Source: Skeletonema tropicum
Taxonomy: Eukaryota; Bacillariophyta; Thalassiosirophyceae; Thalassiosirales; Thalassiosiraceae
Length of the DNA stretch: 64,000 nucleotides
NCBI GenBank assembly: GCA_037178625.1
Contig: CM074142.1
Span: forward strand, 1,240,001-1,304,000
Direction: 5' to 3'
Both the position numbers and the translations under genes were made by a program. Every line of letters begins with the position of its first letter. Within the stretch, counting starts at the first letter, position 1. Below are positions 42,729-53,203 of this stretch, in pieces. Under the pieces are notes generated by a model. That model was not told where the DNA came from, did not search any database, and saw nothing but the letters and a program-made list of their open reading frames with translations.

Positions 42729-45485
42729 ATGTTATATGAAACTTGTTCAGGCGGCGATACCTCATTTCCAGGTCCCGGGGGAAGAAGCAAGCTATCCTTG
42801 GCTGTAGCACAAGCATCGGCACGCCTGAGCAGTAAGAATAAGGCATCCCTGAGTTCAGGCGGTCCATCATCGTCTATGAATAATACAGCTAATGAGAACG
42901 CAGCAAATTATGAAGGGATTGTGAAATCTGCAACTCAGGATGCTTCTTCGACTAGTGTAAAACAGCGAGGAGGTGGTGTTCACAAGAAGAAAGTTACTCA
43001 AACATCCGTCAGTGTCAATGGACCGCAAGCCTCTCAGAGAGACTCGTCAAAACATATCACAAATATGCTCCGACGAAAGGTTTCATCAACAACAGAGCCA
43101 TCAATTACACATCATGATCAACCATCTATTGCTTTTAATCAAACGGGCATCGGCAGGCAGAGCGTACGCCACAACATGGTGGAACGCAAATCACACCAGC
43201 GTTTGATTCTGGAACAAATCGCTGCCAAATACTTTCTCAATAACAATGAAAAATTAGCGCGGTATGTTGGTGTTTCTCACGTAGATGACGATACTATGAG
43301 CAGTGACAACTTTGTTGTAGATAACGTTTCCTCTGTAGGCGGTGTTAGTAGCACGAGCACACCACTTGGTCTTTCAGACGATCGGAATATGTGGAGGGGA
43401 AATAAAGATCAGAAGAAAGCATTAGCTGAATTACTAGATTTATCGAGAGATGATACTGACATTTCCGCGGCTGATACCACGGGGGATAATGAATTAAGTG
43501 CACAAGATGAGAGTCCTTCTGCATCTAGCTGTACTGGTTTAGAGTCGCAATCATCAAGAGAGAGAGATACCATCCGTGCTGAATCACCCAATGAAAAGAC
43601 AAGCACGGAGCAACAAATTCAAAGTAGTGATGAAGAAACAAACATCGATATATTGCTAGAAATTGCAAGTAATCATTTGTCAATGGGCAAGAATGATTTA
43701 GCTTTGCAGGCCTATCGTCGTGCCATGACACGTGCATTTGCTGATGTCATGTCGGTAAAGAATCGCCTTCGGGAAATCAAGACACGGCAGGCAGAATTAA
43801 TTTTGGCAGAACAAGAAAGGAAAAATAATGCAGATCTCTCAGAAGATGGTGCCAAAGCTTCTGCATTAACATTATCCAGGAAGGAAGAATCTGAGTTTGA
43901 GTTGTCTCTTCTACGGGTAGCAAGCCGGGTGGCAGACATTCACAACAATATGGGAGTGGTTCATGAGTTGAATCGCAGTTACAAAAAGGCACACGCTTCA
44001 TATCGCGACGCATTGGATGTTTATCATAACACGTGCAAGCGAATCGAAAACAGTGACGATCCTGATGTTGATAGAACAAAGAGCAACGTGAAGAGGATGA
44101 AGAAAGCATGTCTTTCAGAAGAACAACGCACGGCTCTACATGATGAGGCCACAAGGATTGTGAAGCAGGCGCGTAGTAGTGGCCCTGCCTCAATGGGAAA
44201 GGCATTAACTGCAGCAGTAATTGCATTGAATCAGGCGCTGAAAGTTGAGACGGAAGCACTTGGATCGACGCACCCGGTTGCGGCAAATACATTGATTCAA
44301 ATGGGCAAGTATTATTATGAAATGCGTGAGTACGACGAGGCTGTATCGGTTATCAGACAAGCTATTAGAAATTTGCAGAATGCAATGGGGAAAAATCATC
44401 CTCAAGTGTGCAAGGCTCTCTTATTGCTAGCATCAATCTATGAACGCCACGGGTTGAATGTCTCGCCGGAGGGTCTTGAAAAAGACGAGGCCCTACTTGA
44501 AATATATGTCGATGCATTGGACCCACTAAAGTCAAGCCTCGGAGAAGTGCATACAGAAATTGGTCTTGTATACACTAAAATCGGGCATTTGTACGGAAAG
44601 AAAAAAGACTTCGATCTGTCTCTGTTGGCGTATAAGGCAGCTCTGAAAGCGTACGGCGAGCCCACATCCACTACTTTATTGGGAGGTATGCACCCCGAAG
44701 TTCTGTCTGTCTGGGTGTGTGTTACAGAGCATTTGCATTCGATGGGGAGATGGGAAGAGGTAATAGTCGCAGGTGAACGTGCATTGTCCTTCTTACGCCT
44801 TGCAAAGAAATCATTGTTTCGAGATGCAAAGCTATACACAAACCATTCAAGTGTATCTTCGGCGAGTGATGTAGCAGGCATGACCTCCATCCCAATTGTG
44901 AAAACAAGCAAAAAGTCACGCATTCAAATCACGTCAGGTACCTACTACAATGCGGTGTACAAAACGCTATCATCCTTGGCACAGGCTCATCTGACACTAA
45001 AAAGCTATCATCTCGCAAGAGGTGCTTCCGAGGAATCTCTTCAATTGGCTTGGGAGATCGCTTTATCTTCCCAACACGATGACAGGTCCAAGGGATCGAG
45101 CCACGAACCACTTGATCCCGCAACTCTCCAACTCATTCGGGCACTGAAACGATTAGGGAAGGTCATTCTTCTTCAGAAACATTACAACGATGCACTGGAT
45201 TGTTTCTTGCCCTGTCTTGAGTTATTGCGTTCGAGTAGAACGACCGAATCAACCCTAGATACGGCAAGTGTCCTGGGCAGCTTGGGGTTCCTTTACCTGA
45301 AACTGAAGAGATTCAATGAGTCCAGCAACTTTTTGAGGGAATGTTTGAGGCTGTATCGAAAGAATGGAGTCGATTCAAATGATCGAGAGACAAAGAAAAT
45401 CAAGGCTTGGTTGGAAATGGCCGAGTCGAGAGAAGAAGATTTTGAAGAACCTCCTACATTTTTGGAGATCCCCTTCGTTATTTAG
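42729..45485 (+). CDS. Tetratricopeptide-repeat protein (kinesin-light-chain-like repeats)
   Basis: A 918-residue protein without introns. The first 290 residues are Ser/Thr/Asn-rich and probably disordered. From about residue 297 there are at least nine TPR-like helix pairs. Examples are LLEIASNHLSMGKNDLALQA, NNMGVVHELNRSYKKAHASY, LIQMGKYYYEMREYDEAVSV, LLLLASIYERHG, KIGHLYGKKKDFDLSLLAYK and LGSLGFLYLKLKRFNESSNF. Spacing of 40-45 residues with HPxV between repeats resembles kinesin-light-chain-type TPRs. Such arrays bind partner proteins. No enzymatic domain is present. The start at 42729 is the first ATG in frame but lacks strong support; the N-terminus may be slightly different. Confidence 0.8.
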   Translation: MLYETCSGGDTSFPGPGGRSKLSLAVAQASARLSSKNKASLSSGGPSSSMNNTANENAANYEGIVKSATQDASSTSVKQRGGGVHKKKVTQTSVSVNGPQASQRDSSKHITNMLRRKVSSTTEPSITHHDQPSIAFNQTGIGRQSVRHNMVERKSHQRLILEQIAAKYFLNNNEKLARYVGVSHVDDDTMSSDNFVVDNVSSVGGVSSTSTPLGLSDDRNMWRGNKDQKKALAELLDLSRDDTDISAADTTGDNELSAQDESPSASSCTGLESQSSRERDTIRAESPNEKTSTEQQIQSSDEETNIDILLEIASNHLSMGKNDLALQAYRRAMTRAFADVMSVKNRLREIKTRQAELILAEQERKNNADLSEDGAKASALTLSRKEESEFELSLLRVASRVADIHNNMGVVHELNRSYKKAHASYRDALDVYHNTCKRIENSDDPDVDRTKSNVKRMKKACLSEEQRTALHDEATRIVKQARSSGPASMGKALTAAVIALNQALKVETEALGSTHPVAANTLIQMGKYYYEMREYDEAVSVIRQAIRNLQNAMGKNHPQVCKALLLLASIYERHGLNVSPEGLEKDEALLEIYVDALDPLKSSLGEVHTEIGLVYTKIGHLYGKKKDFDLSLLAYKAALKAYGEPTSTTLLGGMHPEVLSVWVCVTEHLHSMGRWEEVIVAGERALSFLRLAKKSLFRDAKLYTNHSSVSSASDVAGMTSIPIVKTSKKSRIQITSGTYYNAVYKTLSSLAQAHLTLKSYHLARGASEESLQLAWEIALSSQHDDRSKGSSHEPLDPATLQLIRALKRLGKVILLQKHYNDALDCFLPCLELLRSSRTTESTLDTASVLGSLGFLYLKLKRFNESSNFLRECLRLYRKNGVDSNDRETKKIKAWLEMAESREEDFEEPPTFLEIPFVI

Positions 45486-45647
45486 TGTTATTTAACTGTT
45501 GCTATTTAAGTGTCTTTTATGTGCGTCCTGCATTTCTTTGCAATGACATTCTCGTTTTGTTGCAAGCCTTGATGAACGGAACGACTCACAATAGCACCTT
45601 TCGTCTGCCCAGGCTCTCTCTTCTTTCTTCTTCTCAAAGTCAAGACT

Positions 45648-46330
45648 GGACCTTGGTTCTTGCTCGCCATCGCCTCTCGCCTCTGTCCTTCTCTGCACTG
45701 CCCGCTTGGTCCAAAGGGTGGGGAGTTGCACGCTTAAAAACTGTCTAGAGACAACCAATGCCGCAAACCCACACAATACAATGAGTGCATTGGTTGGACA
45801 ACAACCAGAAGAGAATGACAGATGCGGCAACAAAGCTCGGACCTCAGACCTCGGACCGAAGCCAAGCAAGGGCCTAGGGTGATGAAGCTGATACTCTACG
45901 TCATACATTCACAATATGGCAACGACGACGGAAACTTGAATATTATTTTCTTTGTCATCCTGACCCTCGGGCGTAGAGAGAGTATAAGAGTAACTAAAGT
46001 ATCGTAATATCGTCATCGGCATCGGGACGAATCCATCTCCGATCCAAAGGTTGCAGCCTCGACTGTGTTCTGCTTCTTACTGTAGGAGGTGATAAGTGAA
46101 TTGTTCACGAAGATAAAAATCCCTGAGTGGGATCTTCTCGTGACACGATTCCCGGCGTGGTCTGAGTCCATGAAAGCTGTAATTCGGACATTCGTTCATG
46201 TTTCGTTCATGTAAATATCACGTGTGAAACATGCTACGAAATACATGAACGAAACTTCTTTGAAACATGAATGAAAATTTCTTCAACTTCCCTGAAAGAC
46301 ACCCGTCTCGACTGTCCATCACCACAAGCG
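45648..46330 (+). repeat. Dispersed repeat, copy B
   Basis: Blocks at 45648-45677, about 45700-45822 and 46298-46330 match 810-840, 1005-1125 and 1163-1195 in order and strand. Here the last block is separated from the second by about 475 bp, against 40 bp in copy A. Either an insertion split copy B or copy A has a deletion. Confidence 0.7.
46200..46255. promoter_or_regulatory. Perfect inverted repeat around CACGTG upstream of the RimP-like gene
   Basis: GTTTCGTTCATGTA at 46200-46213 is repeated inverted at 46242-46255, with CACGTG (an E/G-box) in the loop near 46219. Further GAAACATG or TTCATG copies flank it. It lies about 125 bp before the ATG at 46378. It could be a dimeric factor site or a transcribed hairpin. 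Confidence 0.5.
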
Positions 46331-46377
46331 AGCTCACCCATCAAAAAGTACGCACAAACATCACACACCATACCACG

Positions 46378-47583
46378 ATGGCTTCCTCTACCACCCTAGT
46401 AGCAGCCGCCCTGCTGCTCTCTCAGAGCGCAGCTTTCTCCCCACACCACCATCACTCTTCTGTAAGGTCATCTGCTTTACCAGCAACTCCAAGTGTCGTC
46501 GTCGATCCCGACGGTCCAACACCAATAGTCGAACCTGATCCATTCCCAACAGTCGATCTCGACGAACTGCCAGAAGCACAATATGACCCCGACAACCACC
46601 CCATCCCTCATCAACCATGGCGTCGTGGCGATACCGATGGATGTCATGATCCACTCACCGCTTCCTGGAGACTGGAGGCGGAATCAATCATATCTGATGC
46701 AGTGGCAGTCGTTGGTGCCAAGGTGGAGGATGTTACGTGGTATATGGCCAAATGTGTCATATCCATCAATGAACAATCGTTGTCGGATGTCGTATCTTAC
46801 ACGGAGGGACCAGAGGTACGAGTAGCCTACCCAGATGCGGAAGATATTGCCGGACATGTGTTTGAAGATCCAGATGAAGGCACGGACAATGAATTGTTTA
46901 CAGAAGAAGATGAAATTCTGGACTTTGAGCAATATGATGAAGAGACGGAATATGAAATTCTCAAGGCCAATATGCCCGAGGAAATTGACGAAGCTACTGG
47001 TGAACCCTTACCGCCGAGGGAACCGCGTAGTCGGGAGGAACGAGTGATTGAAATGGAAGAGGAGTGGACGAACCGCTGGTTGGATGAGCCGCGTGAAGAA
47101 AAACCAGCCGATGGCATGTTTTCACATCCTGTGGATACCAAGGCGTTGAGTGTGGTTAGTCAAGCTATCATTACAGCATTGGAAGATGAGCAAGTTGAAC
47201 AGAAATTGCAGATATTATCCCGACATGATGTCATCTTGACATCTCCGTTGGACAATCCATGCATCCTTGATTCCCAGAAGGAGTTTGATGCCGCAAGAGA
47301 TTTGGACGTGTACGTTGAGACACGTGATCCATGGGGATCAAATCGAGTTCTGGGAGGAAAACTTATCGATAGGAATGCCATGGATGTAATCATCAACCAG
47401 GATAATAGCGGAAGGATGGTGACAATTCCTAATAGTATGATCCACCAAGTATTGTTGCCAAGTGGTTTGGCGAAAGGAGACGCTCGAATGAAGGCTGACT
47501 TGGATGCGGATGACGACGAGGACGAAGAGGATGACTGGGATGTCGAAGAAGCAGACGTTGAGGAGGAAGATTATGTGGAGTAA
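46378..47583 (+). CDS. Plastid-targeted RimP-like ribosome maturation protein
   Basis: From the ATG at 46378 the protein is 401 residues. An in-frame ATG at 46267 would run into a dispersed repeat and displace the presequence, so I reject it. MASSTTLVAAALLLSQSAAF with S-A-A-F-S-P is a classic diatom signal plus transit motif. The middle has LEAESIISDAVAVVGAKVED and WYMAKCVISI, matching the N-terminal RimP alpha/beta domain. A long acidic insertion follows. The C-terminal part has VILTSPLDNPCILDSQKEFD, LDVYVETRDPWGSNRVLGGKL and MVTIPNSMIHQVLLPSG, like the RimP Sm-like domain that ends with the IP-x-S-x-I motif. RimP assists 30S subunit assembly; here that would be in the plastid. The acidic tail is unusual. 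Confidence 0.72.
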   Translation: MASSTTLVAAALLLSQSAAFSPHHHHSSVRSSALPATPSVVVDPDGPTPIVEPDPFPTVDLDELPEAQYDPDNHPIPHQPWRRGDTDGCHDPLTASWRLEAESIISDAVAVVGAKVEDVTWYMAKCVISINEQSLSDVVSYTEGPEVRVAYPDAEDIAGHVFEDPDEGTDNELFTEEDEILDFEQYDEETEYEILKANMPEEIDEATGEPLPPREPRSREERVIEMEEEWTNRWLDEPREEKPADGMFSHPVDTKALSVVSQAIITALEDEQVEQKLQILSRHDVILTSPLDNPCILDSQKEFDAARDLDVYVETRDPWGSNRVLGGKLIDRNAMDVIINQDNSGRMVTIPNSMIHQVLLPSGLAKGDARMKADLDADDDEDEEDDWDVEEADVEEEDYVE

Positions 47584-47748
47584 TGCAAATAAGTAGTATT
47601 GCTCCATCGCACGTGAAGTAAGCAACAAGTCTCCGTTCTATATCCTACTTTTTAACGTTTAAACAAAAATAAGCCCTTATACTTATCCCATCAGTCATGG
47701 GTTCACACTACTTATGAAATGAAGATGAAGGCATTCTCCCCATCATGC

Positions 47749-49274
47749 TTACACAGTCGTCATGAGCTCTTCTTCAGCTTCAGCTGCCACATCAACAACT
47801 ACTTCATTTCCTACTTCCTGTTCCTGCATTCCAACATCAGGAACAGGAAGCATGGGAACGTGAGACTCATTCACACCCGCAACCGCAACAGGTACAGGCT
47901 CCATCATAGCATTCACTTCTTCAATCTTCATTTTCTTCGTTTCTCCTTCAGGGACAGGCTTTGAAGGCCTGCGCTTGCCCCCCCTCCATTTGTTGCATTT
48001 GCCGCATCTAGTTTGCGAGGCAGGGAGAGGCTGGTCGCAACAATTCCAATCCGTGGACCTATCAATATCATCATCCGTAGAAGTTGCGTTGGCACCCAAT
48101 TTCCAGCCTCCCTGGCGCTTTCCTCCCCTCCAGCGGTGGCACTTGCCGCAACGGGTCTTTTTCACACACACAACGTTCTGGCAATGGTCACAAGTCCAGC
48201 TCTCTCCACTCTCTTCTTCTATCACTTTCTTACTCTTCTTTGGAGAATGATTCCACACCTCACGTTTTCCTCCTCTCCACTAAAAGAAAATAGACGAGTA
48301 AATGAGGTTAAGAAAACAACATATATTGAAGTGAAATAGGGATATGATCGATCAAGAAAAGCACTTACCTTTTGGCACTTGGTGTTACCACAACGTTTCT
48401 GCATCTGCGGCCACTGCTTACCGCAAACACACGTCCATGGATCCTTCATTCCATCAATCCCACCATGGTCATTATCATCAATGACAAACAAGTTGAAATG
48501 AGTACGACAAAATCCATCATTGTGCGCCTGTTCGGTCTTGCCACAATTGATGACCTTGCAAAGAGGCCTGCCACGTTCATTCCTCAACACCACATCCGAA
48601 ATCTGTACGTCGGCATCTTCAGGCACGTACGTTTTCCTAGACCCAGGTTTTTGCCCATACCTCCAGCGGTGGCATTTGCCACAACGGATCGAGGCAGAAG
48701 ATATCTTTTCTCCGCACTTGCAATCCCAAGAATCGCACTGGCCGGTACTAATGAGGAAGCGTTTGTAGTGTCCACGGCAAAACCCACCATGGCTAGATTG
48801 GAGCAGCTTCTCGCACCCAACGGCCTTACACAAGAGTGCCTTATCTTTTTCTCTCTTCTTCACTACAGTGCACACCTCAAAATCAGGAGTAAGGTTAGGA
48901 TCAATCGAAGGCAAAGCGGGAGCCTTCGATGGTGATGCGGCAGCAGCACCAGCACCAGCATCAACAGGAGGAGGAAGAGGAGGAGGAGCCTCCTCCAGTC
49001 CACCACCCCCACGTGACCCTGCACGTGACACAATAAGATTCATCGGTGCCGCCTTGAATGTATCAAATAATTTCGCCCATGCCACCTCTCCATCTTGCAC
49101 CTCGGCCAATTTGATCCCATTTAAGGAAACGATGACATCAAGGACATTGAGTGGGTAATCTTCGACAGTTTTTTTGACAACGGTGCACATTCCGTTGATT
49201 CCCATTTTGATGGCGACACCGAGGTCCCCTGCGGGAACAACGACGAGCTCTTCGTATTCGGACGACGACGACAT
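47749..49274 (-). CDS. PDZ-like protein with alternating Cys-rich zinc modules
   Basis: Exon 1 (48369-49274) and exon 2 (47749-48279) flank an 89-bp GT-AG intron, giving 478 residues. The N-terminus resembles a PDZ domain (GDLGVAIKMGINGMCTVVKK, then LDVIVSLNGIKL). After a Pro/Ala linker come two C-x4-C, FC-x2-H modules (CKAVGCEK ... GFCRGHYKRF and CKVINCGK ... GFCRTHFNLF). Between and after them are four ribbon-like modules of the form W-x-C-x(1-2)-C ... RCGKC-x2-WRxGxR; the intron splits one of them. Similar WRGGK ribbons recur in diatom proteins of unknown function. They would bind zinc and perhaps nucleic acid or protein. The C-terminus is acidic. No catalytic motif is present. Confidence 0.75.
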
Positions 49275-49964
49275 TTGTTGCTTCGTTCTTTCTCTGTAAA
49301 AATATCATCATTGTGTGGGGTGAGTATTATAATTTAGTGTCTGAGTATGAAGCACAGTAGTTTGGGGCGTCTCAAGACGGCGAGCCCCAACGCATCATCT
49401 CCTCAGGTGGGGTGCAGCGAGACCGAGGGACTCCTACCACCGATCAACGACCTCAACCTCAATCAACATCCAGTGAAATCAAACAACAAGACCAAATCAA
49501 GAAAGAATGATGCCCAATTCACAACATAGATACTTACCTCTGCTCAGATAATTACTGGTAGATTTCTAATAAGAGTGTTATGGTAATTGCGTTGTTGTAG
49601 ATAAGTATGTGGCATGCGTTGATGGTTCGTTGAGAGGCCGTTTGAGTTTGGGGGGGCTTCTGCGGGACTCCCATTTTCCGACGCAAGACGGCAAGGCCGC
49701 AATTATTTCTGAACAAATTTACTGGAGGCCTCGCTCTCTAGAGAGCTATGGCTCCATATTGTGGAATGTTGCGCTGCCTACAATATTACTGGGCGAGGCA
49801 TGGCAATGCTTGCTGTTTGCTCCCTGTGCTGTTGCTATTGTTGTCTCAGTTAGCAAGTAATTTGTTGGCATCTTGTACAGAGTTCTAACCAGAGCAAGAC
49901 TTGCTTTTTATATTTATTATTTATTACCATACACGATTGTTCCAGCGTAAATATTCTTTACTCG
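49275..49964. other. Gene-free region
   Basis: The 690 bp hold a palindromic GCTCTCTAGAGAGC (about 49735-49748) of the (CT)n-TAGAG type and the promoter of the PDZ gene. Short frames here are not convincing. Confidence 0.5.
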
Positions 49965-51067
49965 TTACCTGATAGTACAGCCTTCCATTACATCTACGTG
50001 GAATACATCCCCAAAACATTTCAATGCTACATCTGCCACCTCGTTTAGACTAGGACTATGATCAGATGATGATGATGATGTCCCTTTTAGTACTTCACTG
50101 ATGCTCGTAACTCCACGTTCTTCTATACCGCAAGGAGTAATAATATCCTTATCAAAATGCTCTAAATTCGGATTCACATTCAGCGCAAGGCCGTGAGTCG
50201 TTATCCACTTGGTAGCAGATACTCCCACAGCAGCAATCTTGTTCTGGCCCACCCATACTCCCGTATTGATGTCATCTCTATTCGATTTGATGTTAAAATG
50301 TGAGAGTGTTTGTATTATCACCTCTTCGATTTGTCGAAGATACCAATGCAAATCTTGTTGATAATTAGGATGTTTGAGATTGAGAAGTGGGTACATCACT
50401 AGTTGTCCAGGACCGTGGTAGGTAACTTCTCCACCACGCTCTATTCTGTAAATGGGAGACCCATTTGGAGCAAGGACTGGTTGTGACTTGCAAATACTTT
50501 GATTGGACAATTCGTCGACTTCATTTTGTTCCATGATAGGATTATCAGGTAATAACCGACGTTTTGTGGTTTTGGAAGCGATCAATATTCAATCTGGATG
50601 CATCCTCGCCACGATATTTCCGGTTTAGTCTTTTCCGTTTCTCTAAGCCTCCGTCTGGTTCATTGTTGAGAAATGTTAGGTAATCTTCCTGTGGCACCTC
50701 TCCCAAGAGTGTACACTGGATGATGTTCAAACATAAGTATGCAATCTTTTTCGTGCTCTATATCATTTCCGTTCATTGTCTCACGTTTTTCTTGCCTGCG
50801 CATGTTATTCATACGGCGGTTCAATAATACGTGCTGCCATGCCCAGCCCTTTTCATAAGGTATTGGCCCATTAGATAGTGCACTTCGCACATATACAGAA
50901 TGATTTTTGACGTCATCATCATTAATTGAATGCGTAGATTTTGATCGATGGGTGGTGATAATATTATGACGACAAACCGATGGCAAGAAAGGCTTTTTCA
51001 ATAATTGTCCCGAGTAGCTTATCGGAATAAAATTACACTGCCTGTGGAGCAGCAATAACTGTTGCAT
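49965..51067 (-). CDS. lipB: Lipoyl(octanoyl) transferase LipB, two frameshifts
   Basis: Three frames (51067-50660, 50730-50545, 50585-49965) read as one protein of about 366 residues. This needs one G removed at each of two GG pairs on the minus strand (plus-strand CC at 50688-50689 and 50556-50557). The first join gives HHPVYTLGRGATEDYLTFL, as in LipB; the second gives NHKTSLLPDNPIMEQ. Downstream are RIERGGEVTYHGPGQLVMYP and NTGVWVGQNKIAAVGVSATKWITTHGLALNVN, with the catalytic Lys in KIAAVG. ITPCGIEERGVTS holds the catalytic Cys. The N-terminus (MQQLLLLHRQCNFIPISYSG) is Arg/Ser-rich and may target mitochondria. The enzyme moves octanoyl from acyl carrier protein to lipoate-dependent enzymes. 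The insert of about 60 residues between the first two motifs is larger than in bacteria. Confidence 0.85.
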
Positions 51068-52204
51068 GAGTAATTGCTTCGAAACAATCGCCTTCTCTTT
51101 CGGTCCTTTCGTACACTATCGTTGTCACCAATCAAGAAGTGAGTGAATGGTAGACCAACACATCAAGAAGTGCACATCATAAGTATGGAGATACCTGCAC
51201 CAGCGAGCAGCGAGCAGCTCCCCGTACGTGGAGCGGAGCGTGGAAAGTGGGTGACGACTCCTTCCTTCCTTCCTTCCATCCAGCCGACGCGGCGGCAATG
51301 CGGCGATGCGACACTGACGATTCATTTGACTTCAACAAATGACGAATGAATGACGCACGCCCTTTCTCGTGAGTATCGTAGATTGAAGTTCGGAGAAGTT
51401 CCGTAATTATTCCCTTGTAAATTGTGAATTAAACAATTCTAGTCGTAGAATTCCACCGGCGGTTCTCCGTTCGTTCGTGCTGCCGAATCAAAACCGATCT
51501 TGGTTTTTGAAAACTGTCTCACAAGAAAGTCCTTCTCATGAAAGTCCAGCTGGTGAATTTCAGGCGAACGGCTTTCCTTGATTTGAATTGTACGATCCAA
51601 TGCAATTGGGTTTTCCTTGATTTGAATTGCAATCCAATGCAATTGTTATCAATAAATAAAATAATTTGTTATCAACACAACTCTCTAAACTTCATAATCA
51701 TACATTCATATCTAATGCTGCTAAAGAAACCAATCAAATCAAAACATAGTAATAAATATTAACACATACAACTTCCTCAGTCAAATAATTAACAGAAATC
51801 ATTCCTACATAAATAATTATCTCCTACTACTTCTTGAGATAGTTTCCTTATAACTTGCTGCCGAAAGAATAAGTTAATTTCAGCTTGTTCTTTTCTCGGT
51901 GAGTAGGATTGGTTGCATTACAACCATCAGCACGGTGCTGAAATACTTTACATATATTTTTCACGAGAGGCTCCAAACCTCTTCAGTGTACGTTCTGTTG
52001 AATTCTTGCTGCATTTTCCTCATAGGAGTAATGATTCTTGACATTCATCTTGAGGGAGGGGGCAAGGATACAAATGATATCAGATCTGGGCAATTTTCAG
52101 TGCATGTGCACATTGTCCGGCTGCAATGATAAGCTGCGCCGTCTGAATTTTCTTGAAAGGGGTTTTCTGGAGGGGGGGAGGGAGGTGTAAGTACAGAGCA
52201 GTTG
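51068..52204. other. Gene-free AT-rich region
   Basis: In 1137 bp I see no supported gene. A tandem repeat of 33-39 bp (51572-51643, core CCTTGATTTGAATTG then ATCCAATGCAATTG) and a TTCC microsatellite (near 51260-51280) are the visible features. Confidence 0.55.
51572..51643 (+). repeat. Tandem repeat of 33-39 bp
   Basis: Unit 1 is 51572-51610 and unit 2 is 51611-51643. They share TTTCCTTGATTTGAATTG and ATCCAATGCAATTG and differ by a small internal deletion. Confidence 0.8.
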
Positions 52205-53203
52205 TTACGCACACTCCATGACTTCTTCTTGATTGGCAGGAGCTGCCATACTATCCGGTCCATCAGCAACACCAGTAGGAGATCCAGTTTCAACACGGAT
52301 AGTATCATTTTCTTCATCTTCATCATCAGAGGTGGGGGTGTAGCCCCCGGCGATGTACATTTCACGGAGGCGTTCGTAACATTGAATGATCTCATCATCG
52401 TTGGCAATATCTAACCCAGCCTCAACAACGTGGTGGAGGAACTGGACCTTATACCGAGGATCAATCTTGTGGGCACCCATTAATTCCATGGCATTAATAA
52501 TGGATGCCATGGCGATAGAGGAGGGTTTACGTGTAACGAAATAATAATCGCATACGGAAAGCTCGGTCAGGAACCTGGCTAGTTCACTAATATCGTGGCG
52601 GAGGCGTGGGGTGACATCGGCCGAAATCAACTTGGTCAAATCTCTGCAGAATGCGAAGGGGGTGGGCGGATGGACGTGCCACGAGAGTGCCTGCAACATG
52701 GAGTCTTCCATGGCCACAATGTGTTCCGCAAGGAAATAGCCGCGGCTCAGCTCAATTAGGGAGGACATGCGGAGTTTGCCCGGTTCAAAGAGCTTGATGG
52801 CGAGGTAGAGGGCGGTCATGGCTGCCAGTTGAAAAATACGACGGTTCACCGTACGTGTGGCAAGGTATCTGTCCAAATAAGTCATGGCCACGTTGACCAC
52901 CTCACGGTTGAAGTCGAAGTGATCCACAACCTGATAGCACCACTCACAGATCTTCTCACGCCACAGCTCGTTGATTTGAGAGGAGGAAGTCTGACCTGAG
53001 GACCCCTCATTGGGGTTAGCCAGCTCATTGACCTCTCGTGCTATGTCATCCTCAGCGGCCTCTTCCACCAGGCGGGCCTGCCACTCAGCAGCCAGGTAGT
53101 CTGGGGTGCTGTAGTGGGTCGACTCCTGACGCCTCATGACCTTAAGGCGCTCGCAAACCTCAATGTATTTTACGTCGGTGATGTAAGGAGCCGTCATCGC
53201 CAT
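52205..53203 (-). CDS. Cyclin, diatom-type
   Basis: The 332-residue intronless protein has a complete N-terminal cyclin box: WREKICEWCYQVVDHFDFN, VVNVAMTYLDRYLATR, FQLAAMTALYLAIKLFEP, MSSLIELSRG and MEDSMLQALSWHVHPPTPFAFC. A C-terminal cyclin fold follows (LARFLTELSVCDYYFV, SSIAMASIINAMELMG). No destruction box is obvious near the N-terminus. It resembles the expanded diatom-specific cyclin group, some members of which respond to light or nutrients. It would activate a cyclin-dependent kinase at the G1 or growth-resumption step, but the stage is inference. The acidic C-terminal tail (TSDDEDEENDT) is likely disordered. Confidence 0.88.
   Translation of the reverse strand: MAMTAPYITDVKYIEVCERLKVMRRQESTHYSTPDYLAAEWQARLVEEAAEDDIAREVNELANPNEGSSGQTSSSQINELWREKICEWCYQVVDHFDFNREVVNVAMTYLDRYLATRTVNRRIFQLAAMTALYLAIKLFEPGKLRMSSLIELSRGYFLAEHIVAMEDSMLQALSWHVHPPTPFAFCRDLTKLISADVTPRLRHDISELARFLTELSVCDYYFVTRKPSSIAMASIINAMELMGAHKIDPRYKVQFLHHVVEAGLDIANDDEIIQCYERLREMYIAGGYTPTSDDEDEENDTIRVETGSPTGVADGPDSMAAPANQEEVMECA

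Larger units (their letters stand above)
45486..46377. other. Intergenic region with repeat copy and hairpin
   Basis: No gene is supported. It contains the second copy of the dispersed repeat (45648-45822, with a final block at 46298-46330 in the leader of the next gene) and a perfect 14-bp inverted repeat (46200-46213 and 46242-46255) around a CACGTG box. Confidence 0.6.

Noticed and set aside
46267..46377. N-terminal extension of the RimP-like protein
   Set aside because: It would be encoded by a dispersed non-coding repeat and would bury the signal peptide and A-F cleavage site found at 46378.
49965..51067. LipB as a pseudogene
   Set aside because: Apart from two single-base breaks all motifs are intact, with no other stops or losses, which is not the pattern of decay.
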